DNA of 64,000 bases. Source: Haematobia irritans. Taxonomy: Eukaryota; Arthropoda; Insecta; Diptera; Muscidae. Position 1 is the stretch's first letter; each line of letters opens with the position of its first letter. The notes below the pieces were generated by a model. The model was given only the letters and a program-made list of their open reading frames with translations, had not been told where the DNA came from and did no database searches. The translations under genes were made by a program, and so were the position numbers. This document shows, piece after piece, positions 53,395 to 63,848 of the stretch. The stretch spans positions 105,334,423-105,398,422 of the forward strand of contig NC_134398.1 of the NCBI RefSeq assembly GCF_050003625.1, in the 5' to 3' direction.

Positions 53395-56300
53395 AGGTTA
53401 GGTTAGGTTAAAGTGGCAGCCCGATTAAATTTCAGGCTCACTTAGACTATTCAGTCCATTGTGATACCACATTTAACTAAAAGTACCTATTACATATGGG
53501 CACTTCAAGTCTTAACCACTGAACCGTCTCTATTATTTACTTTTGTTGAACCAACCAGATTGCTCCAAACTGCTTAAGTTAACGTTTTCCAGGTCCGCCA
53601 GTAATCTAAAGCTATATGCTCCTAAAATTCGCTTACGCCTTACACAAAATGCAGGACACTCACACAAACACCTCTTGTGTGAGCCTCCTTTGATTCGTTT
53701 TCCTTCGCATCGTGACAGCTCACACAGAAGTCATTATACTTCGCACCAATAGTTTTTGCCAAATCAGGCAGCGAGCCGTTACAGCAGATATCAGGAGTGA
53801 TATCTGACGTCTTAACATAAGAACACTAGCATGTCTAGCGTGCGCCAATATTTGCTTTGTGTCGTTACAACCCTTGCAATGTTGCAATGCAACATTGGCC
53901 ATCAATGTTCGATGGGAGAATCGCAGTAAGATCTTGCAGGTAGCCAGAGGTATACCAACAGATTCTAGTTCCCCTAGAATAAGTAAGGTAGTTCCTAGCC
54001 TTGCTAACTCATTTGCTTCGCAGTTCCCCGGTATGTTCCTATGGCCAGGCACCCATATTAGGTGAATATTATACTGCTCATCAATCTCGTTGAGAGATTT
54101 GCGGTAGTCGATGGCCGTTTTCGAGTTAAGGAACACAGAGTCCAAGAATTTTAATATATACTTGACTGTCGAAGTATATATTAATGCCAGTATTTATTGG
54201 AATATTACTTCTCAGCCAATTCACCACCTATCTTATTGCCAAGATTTCAGCCAGAAAAACACTACAGTGATTAGGTAATCTTTTCGCTATTCGAATTTCC
54301 AGATTTTTAGAATATACTCCAAAACCCACTTGTCCATCCAATTTGGAGCCATCAGTGTAGAAATCTATATATCGTTTATTCCCCGGGGTCCGTGTACACC
54401 ACGCCTGACTGTTGGGAACGTTTGCCACATTTGGCATTAATTATTGTTGTTGTTGTTGATTTCAGCTTAAAACCATGCATTGACTAAAATACAAGTGTAG
54501 CTTAACCAACAGAGGAAAAGTATGCTTATCAAATTTATTTGGGCAAAGCCCTATAGACTGTAAAATGGTTGAGTGAATTACCCGAAATTTAAATAAATTT
54601 GACAAGCATACTTTTCCTCTGTTGGTTAAGCTACACTTGTAGTTTAATCAATTTAAGCGAAAAAAAAAACAACAATAATGATTGAAGAGAAAACCAACAA
54701 TACCAAACAAAACGAATGGAGATAGAGGAAGCACGCCCAAAAACAAACCCAGCCAACTATATACAAGTCGATAATTTGAGTTTGACAAAGGAAAAGAGAT
54801 ATGCTTCCAAATTTGTTTAGGCAGTAGCCGACTATCAAACCTTTTTTCGGAAGGTTCAAGTGTAGTTCACTTTGGGTTGAGTGAATTACCCGAATTTATT
54901 CTGATAATTGGTTGATAGTTTTGTTGCAAGTAGAGGATGCTAATGAGGAATGTGGTAATTCCGAAACAGCTGTACATCCAACCATCTTGCAGTCTATAGG
55001 GATTTGGCCAAATAAATTTGACAAGTATACTTTCCCTCTGTAGTTTAGTCAATGCATAAGCTGAAATCAAAAACAGCAATAATGATTGAAGAGAAAACCA
55101 ACAATAACAAACAAAACGAATTTGGCATTAATTTGATGACCGAACTGTGACCTAAATTTTATCCGACCGCAGCGATAGCTCGCGCAACCGCACAGCCGTT
55201 GTTGCAGCTGACTGTTTGGGCAAAATATCTAAAGGCAATAGATGCAGCATGACATTAAGGGAATCTATTCCTGTCTTACTGAATGCGCCTGAGACACACA
55301 AGCACGCCATACGCGGAACTTTATCTAAACCTGTCGGTTGCTGAAGTGCCGGTCACCAGACTACAACAAAAAATATAAATATAAATACTTGTTATATTAA
55401 ATAAGCTTTTATATTTATATGTTTTCTCCTACACCAACACATTTACACATTGTTTCTGATCAAACATGAATCTAGTACTGTCATTTATAAGATGTATCAT
55501 CTTGTTGTACCAGTTTTACAAATTATTAAACACCATATATCATTATAGGTCTAACCACTGCCGTGTATAGCCAATGCACAATTTTCGGTTTTAGTCCCCA
55601 CTTTTTTCCTATTGCCTTCTTACACGAGTACAAAGCTATAGATACTTTCATCGACCTTTCTTCAATATTAAGCTTAAAGTTCAGTTTCCTGTCCAAAACA
55701 AGACCAAGGTATTTTGCGCACTCACCAAAGGGAATTTTAATACCCCCTAAGGATATGGGCTTAACCGTGGCAGTTTTTCGATCTTTGCAGTACATCACTA
55801 GTTCTGTCTTTGCAGGATTTTGGGGCTCTCTGTATAATATAGAAGAAATAGAAACGCCACGATTGCGTATTCATTGATAGTGAGCTTTCAATAAAGCTGA
55901 GTAGTTCATACAATGCGGTCTCAGTAGACCTGCCCTTCGAGTATGCATGCTGTCGTTTCGAAAGCAAACTTGAATCGAAGCTAGTTCTAAAATAAATGTC
56001 TATCATCCTCTCCAGAGTCTTAAGTAGGAATGAGGATAACCTAATTGGTCGGAAATCCTTCGCACTCGCTTTAGATATGAAAATGATTTTTGTTTCCCTC
56101 CACTTTTCTGGAATATATGCTAAGTTTATACATCCTTTATATATCACCGTCAACCAAGAGATAATTCTTTCAGTCAATGCTTGTAACTCCGCCGGAGTAA
56201 TTCCATCAGGTCCGGGGGATTTGAATGCCCCAAAGCTTTTTACACCGCCAGAACATGGTTCAACCGACTGATTTCCAGGAAAGTGTTTGTCCAAAAATAC

Positions 56301-56985
56301 CTCCAACGTCTCCTCACTGGACGTTGTCCAATTGCCCTCCGATGTATTAATGAAACCTGGAGCGGAGTTAGTAGATGATAGTACCTTCCGCAGTCTGGAA
56401 GACTGACGTATTCTCGATACTGCTACAGTAATCATTACAAGAGTTATGTTGAGCCCTTCTCGTTTATATCCTCTCAGATTCAACTTGTAAGTGTCCCAAT
56501 CCTCCGGAGCTCTTGTGGACTGTGCTTTGTTAAAGAGTCTCCTACTTAACTCCGTAGACCACCATGGCGGTCGATTTTTCCCCTTGGCTTCCCTCTAGGG
56601 CATGCAGCTTTCAGTGAGATGTTGAAGGCCTTAGTAATCCGCTCCACTGCGTGTTCGATATCTTCCACAGTGCTCATATTTGTCTCTGGTATTTCCGGTA
56701 TCATCATATTGAACGATTCCCTATACCTATTCCAATCAGCTTTCCTAACATTTAGCGGAAATATGGTCTTTGAAGTACGAAGAGCCAATCTGAAATTGAT
56801 GTAGCGATTATCTGAGAAGCTATGTTACCTCAAACTTGCCACTCAGATATCTTATCATTCAGTTCCATAGAGGCCAATGTGACGTCCAAAACCTCTTGCC
56901 TATTTTTGGTGACGAAAGTTGGTACATCTCCCTTATTGCAAACTACCAGGCTAGTACTCTATTAGCGACTCTACCATTGCATTAG
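53395..56985 (-). mobile_element. LINE copy C, decayed, minus strand
   Basis: From the CCTAA-type tail at 53395, through the C-terminal cluster, RNase H (54437-53720, several shifts), thumb and RT with a large deletion at about 55845, to endonuclease sequence ending near 56985. It is interrupted by a SINE-like element (54443-55120) and by about 168 bp of AT-rich DNA (55361-55528). Many stops; clearly older than copy Y. Confidence 0.85.
54443..55120 (-). mobile_element. SINE-like or foldback insertion with a 13-bp target duplication
   Basis: Flanked by TTTGGCATTAATT (54430-54442 and 55121-55133). On the minus strand it ends in a CAACAACAACAAT tail. It contains a 49-bp hairpin (arms 54492-54540 and 54591-54639, one mismatch) and a third related arm near 55011. 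No ORF and no clear RNA polymerase III boxes. Confidence 0.65.
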
Positions 56986-57852
56986 TATCACTGCTTCCCC
57001 AAATACTATAAGCAAAGAAAAAACGTTTGGAAAACGTGTACCGAAAACGTTTTTGTTTTGTTAGAGTTTTTGAATTTCTTCGAAAATTTTAAGCTTTTAT
57101 CACCAATAAAAATAATTATTTTAGAATCAACAACACAGTCCATTTCGTTTATATCAAGCACTGTTCTTTTCTGACTTTAAGTCTTTAATAAGAGACATTT
57201 TACAGTTTCATAGTAAAAATTTAATATAGTAGTGTGTAATGTTGAACACCTATTCGAACCTATCTGGAATATATGCCAAAAAAAAAACTTTTTGGTATTC
57301 GGTCGAAGCAGGGATCGAACCCAGGACCATTGTTATGCAAGGTTGACGTATCAACCACTGATCCACGGTGCCCAACTAAATACATGTTTTTGTTAAATAA
57401 AGTTTGTTTAATCGGCTCGTGGGCGCCGCAAGCTATGCTTTATAAATATAACTTATATGGATAATCGTCCATATAAGTTATATATATAATCGTTCGATTC
57501 TCCGTCCAGGCGAAAGGTAAAATTTAAAAAATCATAAAATCGAATAATTTCTTCTAAATTGTCTGTTTTACAGAAACAGGTGCTATGAACTAAAAACATC
57601 GTGGAAGTGAGAAAGATGTGAGGGAAAACGCAATTAGCCAGAAAAGATTTTTTTTGGGTTAGTCTTTATGAAATTGTTTTTACATCCTGGAAAGGAATAA
57701 GCGTTTATCACAAAAAGTATATACTTTTCTTCCAAATAAATTTCCTTACAGCGAAAAGCAAATGAGAAACGATCTTTACCTAAAATTTCGTTTGGGAGGA
57801 AAGAAATATTTTTTGCGTGTATGATGTGCATTGCATCCCATAATGAGTTTTG
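56986..57852 (-). mobile_element. Family T copy 4, partial
   Basis: Reverse orientation. TATCAAGCACTGTTC block, head 1 (57300-57368), spacer GGGCGCCGCAAGCTATGC, a truncated head 2 (57491-57521, B box GTTCGATTCTC), then TCGTGGAAGTGAG. A small inverted duplication TATAAGTTATAT lies near 57470. Both termini are missing. Confidence 0.6.
57300..57368 (-). other. tRNA-like head 1 of family T copy 4
   Basis: Minus strand: A box TGGATCAGTGG and B box GGTTCGATCCC, as in copy 2. The anticodon arm is altered. Confidence 0.6.
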
Positions 57853-57963
57853 TCTTTGTTTTCAGTGACTCCTCAACTAAGGTCTTAACGGCACATGGAG
57901 GCATCTCCCTATAATGTCCCATGTAGACCGAAGATACCCAATATTTCCATTTGGATACCTCTA

Positions 57964-60686
57964 GGTTAGGTTAGGTTAGGTTAAAGTGGCAGCCCGATTA
58001 AGATTCAGGCTCACTTAGACTATTCAGTCCATTGTGATACCACATTAACTAAAAGTACCTATTACATATGGGCACTTCTAGTTTTAACCGCTGAACCTTC
58101 TTGATTATTTTTCTTTGTTGAACCAACCAGATTGTTCCAAAAACAGTAGCAGACTGCTTAAGTTAACGTTTTCCAGATCCGCCAGTAATCTGAAGCTATA
58201 TGCTCCTAAAAGTTGCTTGCGCTTTACACAAAATGCAGGACACTCACACAAGAGGTGTTTAATTGATTCTTTTTCCTCCGCATCATGACAGCTCATACAA
58301 TAGTCATTATACTTCGCGCCAATAGTTTTTGCAAAATCGCCTATCAGGCAGCGACCCGTTATAGCAGATATCAGGAGTGATATCTGACGTCTCGAGAACA
58401 TTAGCATATCTAGTGTGCGGTTTAAGTTGAAATGGGGCCATATTTGCTTGGTGTCGTTACAACCCTTGCAATTCTCCCATCGAACATTTGCCATCATAAC
58501 AGCCTTCTCACGCAGCATGAGCTTGCAGGTAGCTAGGGGCATACCAACAAATTCTAGTTCCCCTGGAATATGTAAGGTAGTCCCTAGCCTTGCCAACTCA
58601 TCCGCTTCGCAGTTCCCCGGTATGTTCCTATGGCCAGGCACCCATATTAGGTGAATATTGTACTGCTCAGCCATCTCATTGAGAGATTTGCGGCAGTCGA
58701 TGGCCGTTTTCGAGTTGAGGAACACAGAGTCCAAGGATTTTATTGCAGGTTGACTGTCTGAGTATATATTAATGCCCACATTTTTTGGAACATTACTTCT
58801 CAGCCAATTCGCCACCTCTCTTATTGCTAATATTTCAGCCTGAAAAACACTATAGTGATTAGGTAATCTTTTCGCTATTCGAAGTTCCAGATCATTAGAA
58901 TATACTCCGAACCCCACTTGTCCATCCAATTTGGAGCCATCAGTGTAGAAATCTATATATTCTTTATTCCCCGGGGTCTGTGTACACCACGCCTCACTGT
59001 TGGGAATTAGAGTCTCAAACTTTTTGTCGAAAAGTGGACTCGCCAAAGTGTAATCCACTACGTTAGGCACATCTGGCATTGTTTTGAGGACAGAACTGTG
59101 ACCGTAACCTTTTTCCGACCACAGCGATAGTTCGCGCAACCGCACAGCCGTTGTTGCAGCTGACTGTTTGGCCAAAATGTCTAAAGGCAATAGATGCAGC
59201 ACGACATTAAGGGAATTTGTTCCTGTCTTGCTGAATGCGCCTGAAATACACAAACACGCCATACGCTGAACTTTATCTAAACAAGTCGGTTTCTGAAGTG
59301 CCGGCCACCAGACTACAACACCATATAACATTATAGGTCTAACCACTGCCGTGTATAGCCAATGCACAATTTTTGGTTTCAGTCCCCACTTTTTTCCTAT
59401 TGCCTTTTTGCACGAGTACAAAGCTACAGTTGCCTTTCTCGCCCTTTCTTCAATATTAAGCTTAAAGTTCAGCTTCCTGTCCAAAATAACGCCAAGGTAT
59501 TTTGCACATTCACCAAAGGGAATTTCAATACCCCCTAAGGAAATAGGCCTAACCGTGGGAGTTTTGCGATCGTTGCAGTACATGACTAATTCTGTCTTTG
59601 CAGGATTTACCCCAAGACCATTGTCTTTCGCCCATTTCTCAGTCATCCGGAGGGCCCTCTGAATAATATCTCTGATTGTGGATGGGAATTTTCCCCTGAC
59701 TGCCAGAGCCACATCATCTGCGTATGCCACCACTTTTATCCTTTCTTTTTCTAGAGTAACCAGAAGGCTATTTATAGCAACATTCCAAAGAAGAGGTGAT
59801 ATAACTCCTCCTTGGGGAGTGCCTCTGTTCACATACCTTTGTATGTTTGCTTGACCTAGTGTGGCTGAAATACGTCTCTTCATTAGCAGTTCGTCTAACA
59901 GCCTGAGTATACATGGATCAACATTCAGAGTTGTCAGTCCATTTAATATCGAGCTCGGATGGACATTATTGAACGCCCCTTCGATGTCTAGAAACGCCAC
60001 GATTGTGTATTCTTTGACAGATAGTGAGCTTTCAATAAAGCTAACTAGTTCATGTAGTGCGGTCTCAGTAGACCTGCCCTTCGAGTATGCATGCTGTCCT
60101 TTCGAGAACAACCTTGAATCGATGCTAGTTCTAAGATAAATATCTATCATCCTCTCCAGAGTCTTAAGTAGGAATGAGGATAAGCTGATTGGTCGGAAAT
60201 CCTTCGCCCTCGAGTGAGAGGCTTTTCCCGCTTTAGGTATGAAAACGACTTTTGTTTCCCTCCACTTTCCTGGGATATATGATAAGTTGATACATCCTTT
60301 ATATATCACTGACAACCAGGGGATAATTTTGTCAGTTACAGCTTGTAACTCCGCCGGAGTAATTCCATCAGGTCCGGGGGATTTGAATGGTCCAAAGCTA
60401 TTTAGCGCCCATCTTATTCTAGTTTCCGATACAATTTCCTCGACAGGAAACGACCGCTGAGCAACTGTGGCACCGCCAGTACATGGTTCAACCGTCTGAT
60501 TTCCAGGAAAATGTGTGTCCAATAGTACCTCCAGCGTCTCCTCACTGGACGTTGTCCAATTTCCCTCCGATGTTTTAATGAAACCTGGAGCGGAGTTGGT
60601 GGATGCTAGAACCTTCCGTAGTCTGGAAGCCTCGGACGTATTCTCAATACTGCTGCAGTAGTCATTCCAAGAGTTATGCTGAGTTA
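57964..60686 (-). mobile_element. LINE copy Y, 5'-truncated, inserted in LINE copy X
   Basis: 2.7 kb from the CCTAA-type tail to CTCAGCATAACTCTTGG in ORF2. A 12-bp target duplication TGGATACCTCTA lies at 57952-57963 and 60687-60698. It is almost identical to copy Z and has no frame break, so it is young. It lacks the endonuclease and ORF1, so it cannot move by itself. Confidence 0.92.
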
Positions 60687-60807
60687 TGGATACCTCTAGA
60701 CTGGCTACGGCAGTGTCTGCATTGCTCAATGAAGGAAGTAGAAATAAGTTTTCTTCGTTTTTGGCGATTATACATGCTCGATTTATATCTTTATCGGTAT
60801 TATGCAA
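58105..60807 (-). CDS. Open LINE ORF2 segment: reverse transcriptase, RNase H, zinc cluster
   Basis: 900 codons open. The first 40 or so come from copy X and read in frame across the duplication into copy Y. RT: SPGPDGITPAEL, FRPISLSSFLLKTLERM, FLDIEGAFNNV, GTPQGGVISPLL, catalytic AYADDVAL. RNase H: FYTDGSKLDGQVGFG, AEILAIRE, YSDSQ, ADELARLG. C-terminal CMSCHDAEEK with HLLCEC. The endonuclease is almost wholly absent. It holds the 41 bp missing from copy Z. Whether a chimeric protein is ever made is unknown. Confidence 0.88.
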   Translation of the reverse strand: MHNTDKDINRACIIAKNEENLFLLPSLSNADTAVASLEVSITQHNSWNDYCSSIENTSEASRLRKVLASTNSAPGFIKTSEGNWTTSSEETLEVLLDTHFPGNQTVEPCTGGATVAQRSFPVEEIVSETRIRWALNSFGPFKSPGPDGITPAELQAVTDKIIPWLSVIYKGCINLSYIPGKWRETKVVFIPKAGKASHSRAKDFRPISLSSFLLKTLERMIDIYLRTSIDSRLFSKGQHAYSKGRSTETALHELVSFIESSLSVKEYTIVAFLDIEGAFNNVHPSSILNGLTTLNVDPCILRLLDELLMKRRISATLGQANIQRYVNRGTPQGGVISPLLWNVAINSLLVTLEKERIKVVAYADDVALAVRGKFPSTIRDIIQRALRMTEKWAKDNGLGVNPAKTELVMYCNDRKTPTVRPISLGGIEIPFGECAKYLGVILDRKLNFKLNIEERARKATVALYSCKKAIGKKWGLKPKIVHWLYTAVVRPIMLYGVVVWWPALQKPTCLDKVQRMACLCISGAFSKTGTNSLNVVLHLLPLDILAKQSAATTAVRLRELSLWSEKGYGHSSVLKTMPDVPNVVDYTLASPLFDKKFETLIPNSEAWCTQTPGNKEYIDFYTDGSKLDGQVGFGVYSNDLELRIAKRLPNHYSVFQAEILAIREVANWLRSNVPKNVGINIYSDSQPAIKSLDSVFLNSKTAIDCRKSLNEMAEQYNIHLIWVPGHRNIPGNCEADELARLGTTLHIPGELEFVGMPLATCKLMLREKAVMMANVRWENCKGCNDTKQIWPHFNLNRTLDMLMFSRRQISLLISAITGRCLIGDFAKTIGAKYNDYCMSCHDAEEKESIKHLLCECPAFCVKRKQLLGAYSFRLLADLENVNLSSLLLFLEQSGWFNKEK

Positions 60808-61917
60808 AAGTTTGAAACCCGGAGTGCTTAATTCTTAGATCTTTTTCTTATATACATATGGTTCTTGAATAAGAACTATATCTATGTCTCCTTTCATCAG
60901 GAGAACTTTTAAGGCAGCACAAGCGGCCTTACAATGGAGAAGGTTTATCTGGAGGAACCGTAGAACCAAATTTTCAACCACCGTCACATCAGCCGCTTCC
61001 ATTGAGTCATTAAGGGTTTCGTCTTCACAGATCTCGGTGACTCTCGCAACAATCCGCGGTTCAGCTTTGGTGACGTTGAGGTTTCGGAATCCTTTGTCTG
61101 ATCGCTTTTGTATACCTTCATATGGATATCATGAAAGCCATAACTTACACGTCCTTGGGTCTAGGCTAGATGTGGCAGCGATGTGGCAATATAAACACCG
61201 CATGTCGTCTTTAGTCTGTTAGTTTTGACTCAGGATCAGGAGGGTTTGCAGGTATCCATGCATGTGCTCTAGGTTTAGCCGGTGTGTCATTTTTTTATCG
61301 ACTAACTCATAAACGGCTACTTCCCAAACTTCACCAATTAGCATCAAAGCAGCCTTAAAGCAGTCCATAGACCTCTGGTCCGCAAATGCTATTAACTTAT
61401 ATCGTCCTTGCTACCATCCAGCATCTTGCCGCCGAGGAATTGGTCCTGCACCCTCAAAAAAAAATTGCTTCTGTAACATATACTCCCAAACACATTTTGC
61501 TTCAAGCATGTAAATTTTTGGGTATTGCCCAAACATTTATATATTTGATTTCTTCCAATATATAACATGTTTGAAATCATATTGGTCTAAACAATATAAT
61601 ATGTTTGGGTAGTATAAGTTCCAAACATTTTGTATTTTTCTATCCAAAGTCAATAATGTTGTCTTCCATAAACTATATGTTATTATGTGAACATATAATA
61701 TGTTTGGAAGCATTTTGAGCCCAAAAATATTATATGCTTAGAAGAAATTTCTCCCAAAGAAGATTGTGCTCAAAAATTTTTTTCTGCCTAATTGTATGTT
61801 CCCTCACATCTTTCTCACTTCCACGAGTTTTTTTTTAGTTATTAGCACTTTTTCTGTAATACAAACATTGTAGAAGAAATTATTTAATTTTAAATTTTTT
61901 TTTAAATTTTACCTTTT

Positions 61918-61975
61918 GCCGGACGGGGATTCGAACAGCGGACCCCACAGTTTGTAATCCACTGGGCTACGTAGC
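61918..61975 (-). other. tRNA-like head 2 of family T copy 5
   Basis: Minus strand: TAGCCCAGTGG and TGTTCGAATCC. About 12 bp are deleted in the anticodon arm. Confidence 0.55.
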
Positions 61976-62088
61976 TGTTGTGGTCATCAATAGATAATTA
62001 TCGTTATAAGTTACATTTGTATAGCATAGCTTGCGGCGCCCACGAGCCGATGCAAACATAACATTGTTTAACAGAAACATACATTTGT

Positions 62089-62161
62089 TGGCGACGTAGA
62101 TCTCTGGTTGGTACATCCGTCTTGCATGCCAACGGTCCTGGGTTCGATCCATGCTTCGACC
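62089..62161 (+). other. tRNA-like head 1 of family T copy 5
   Basis: B box GGTTCGATCCA is clear; the A box is degenerate (TAGATCTCTGG). Confidence 0.55.
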
Positions 62162-63073
62162 GAGCACCTTTTTTTTATTGTTATTTTACATATACTCCAC
62201 ATACGTTCGGAAGATCCCGAAAAGGTGCTCAACATTAAATGCTACTATATTAAATTTTTACTATGAAACTGTAAAATTTGTCTTATTAAAGACTTAAAGT
62301 CAGAAAATGACGGTGCTTGATAAACGAAATGGACAGAGTTCAAATCAAATATTATTTTTTATTGCAAAAATAAAATTTTTGTAACAAAAAAATGTTTTTG
62401 TATCAAGTTTGAAATTTACGAAGAAATTCAAAAACTCTTACAAAAGAAGAACGTGAAGTCAAGTATATATGTTACATAACATATATAAATATGTTTCCAT
62501 CGAATCCTAAAGTTAACGATAACCATTCAAAAGCACATTATATTTAAATTCTAAACAATAATTTTACAACCAACACATAAATTTATTTAGATGTGAACAA
62601 TTGTTTGCTATCATGTAACACTATTAATTTTAGAAATACAAATAAATATGAATTTTTATTAACGAATAATTTTGTACTTAATTTTACTTTTAAGGCCGGT
62701 ATAAAGAAGGCATTATCGCGTTACAATGGCCATGTTTACACTTTTACTTTTTTTAATAATTTATTTTATAGAAAATAAACTTACTCAATTGTTGCTTTGC
62801 ATCATTCCCCACCAAGTTATAATACAATTTGCCGAAAAGAGTTATAATATTATTCTGGTTTTACCGATTCGAGTTTTGCCGCCAAAATGAGAAATAATTT
62901 TAGCGGCAAAACTCGAAGTCTATACCCGCTTTTATTTTCGAAAGTATCCGTCAACTCCTCTTGGACTACTTATTAATAAAGAGGAACTAATCTTTGTTTT
63001 TATAGATCTTACTGTTTAATTTTTCACTGTTTCCCCCTGTTTTCATTTTACTGTCACAACTCTAAAAAGAGTG

Positions 63074-63361
63074 CACTGAAAAATATATTGTCGTGAGGCC
63101 AAAGATTTCATGTCCTTAAAATAAGAATACTAATTTGGCTTAGCTTAGAAGACGCATTTCTCTACTATAAAGTTTTTTCCTTGTTCAAAAGTTGATGAAG
63201 TCGTGTTGTCCCTATAAATAAGTGATTTGACTTAAAAATGGGTATCATAACATGAAAGAAAACATTTTTGGAGTAAGGCCAACTTGAGTCAAGTACAAAA
63301 AACCCAACTTTAAAAGAGAATTGTGTCTTAAAATATCCTTACTTGAATTCTCCGCTTCTTT
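63074..63361 (+). mobile_element. MITE family C, truncated copy in family T copy 5
   Basis: CACTGAAAAATATATTGTCG starts right after CTCTAAAAAGAGTG, the same site as in copies 0 and 2. An internal deletion removes the middle, and the far end is lost at TTCTCCGCTTCTTT. Confidence 0.7.
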
Positions 63362-63660
63362 ATATTCACACATATTATTTTTCCAATCACTTCTAGATTT
63401 TGTACGTAATTTCAAGGTTAGATGCAAAGACGATGTTAATAATAAAAAATAGGGGAATAATGCATATTGTAGCTTATTATCTTCGAAATGAAAAATAATT
63501 GTTTTCTGTGCCAATTAAACAAAAAGTATTTGTGACAACCACTAAATTGGAAATTTAAAAACATACATAAAATGTATGTTTTAAATGTCGTAAAATTATA
63601 TTTTAATGCGGTAAGTATTATTTCTATTGTTAGTGTAAATTTTCCAAAAATACGATATTT
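63362..63660. other. Unassigned AT-rich stretch
   Basis: No gene or clear repeat. Minus-strand open frames across it start in low-complexity sequence and are not credited. Confidence 0.4.
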
Positions 63661-63848
63661 AACAATCATGCAGGAATTGGCCCATATCAGTTCATAATCA
63701 TATATAGCCCCCATATAAACCGATCCCGAGAATTGGTTTTGGAGCCACTTGGAGTAGCAAATTTCATCCGAGTCAGTTGAAATTTGGTACATTGTGCTAG
63801 TATATGGCCGTTAACAACCATGCCTAACTAGGTCCATATCGGTCTATA
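63661..63848. repeat. Second dispersed repeat (CCCCCATATAAACCGATCCC type)
   Basis: ATATAGCCCCCATATAAACC, GAGTCAGTTGAAATTTGGTA and AGGTCCATATCGGTCTATAG. It is similar in style to repeat P but a different family. A LINE 5' end follows directly. Confidence 0.5.

Larger units (their letters stand above)
57853..61440 (-). mobile_element. LINE copy X, older element containing LINE copy Y
   Basis: Endonuclease sequence at 57853-57963 continues at 60687-60840. ORF1 C-terminal sequence follows to about 61440, where family T copy 5 starts. It is split by copy Y with TGGATACCTCTA on both sides. ORF1 here is frameshifted. Confidence 0.8.
61448..63073 (+). mobile_element. Family T copy 5, with both tRNA-like heads
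   Basis: L terminus CACCCTCAAAAAAAAATTGC. It keeps the full block order: head 2 (61918-61975, minus), spacer GCGGCGCCCACGAGCC, head 1 (62089-62161, plus), GGTGCTTGATAAACG, AAGGCCGGTATAAAG, and the inverted pair CGAGTTTTGCCGCC / GGCGGCAAAACTCG-like around 62868-62915. A truncated MITE-C at 63074 occupies the usual site. No ORF. Confidence 0.65.

Noticed and set aside
58415..60460. Open frames on the plus strand across LINE copy Y (and matching antisense frames at 31297, 32305 and 35275)
   Set aside because: They are antisense shadows of the conserved RT/RNase H coding sequence and recur in every LINE copy.
63436..63792. 118-residue minus-strand frame
   Set aside because: It runs from a dispersed repeat into AT-rich DNA, with no recognised motif and no splice structure.
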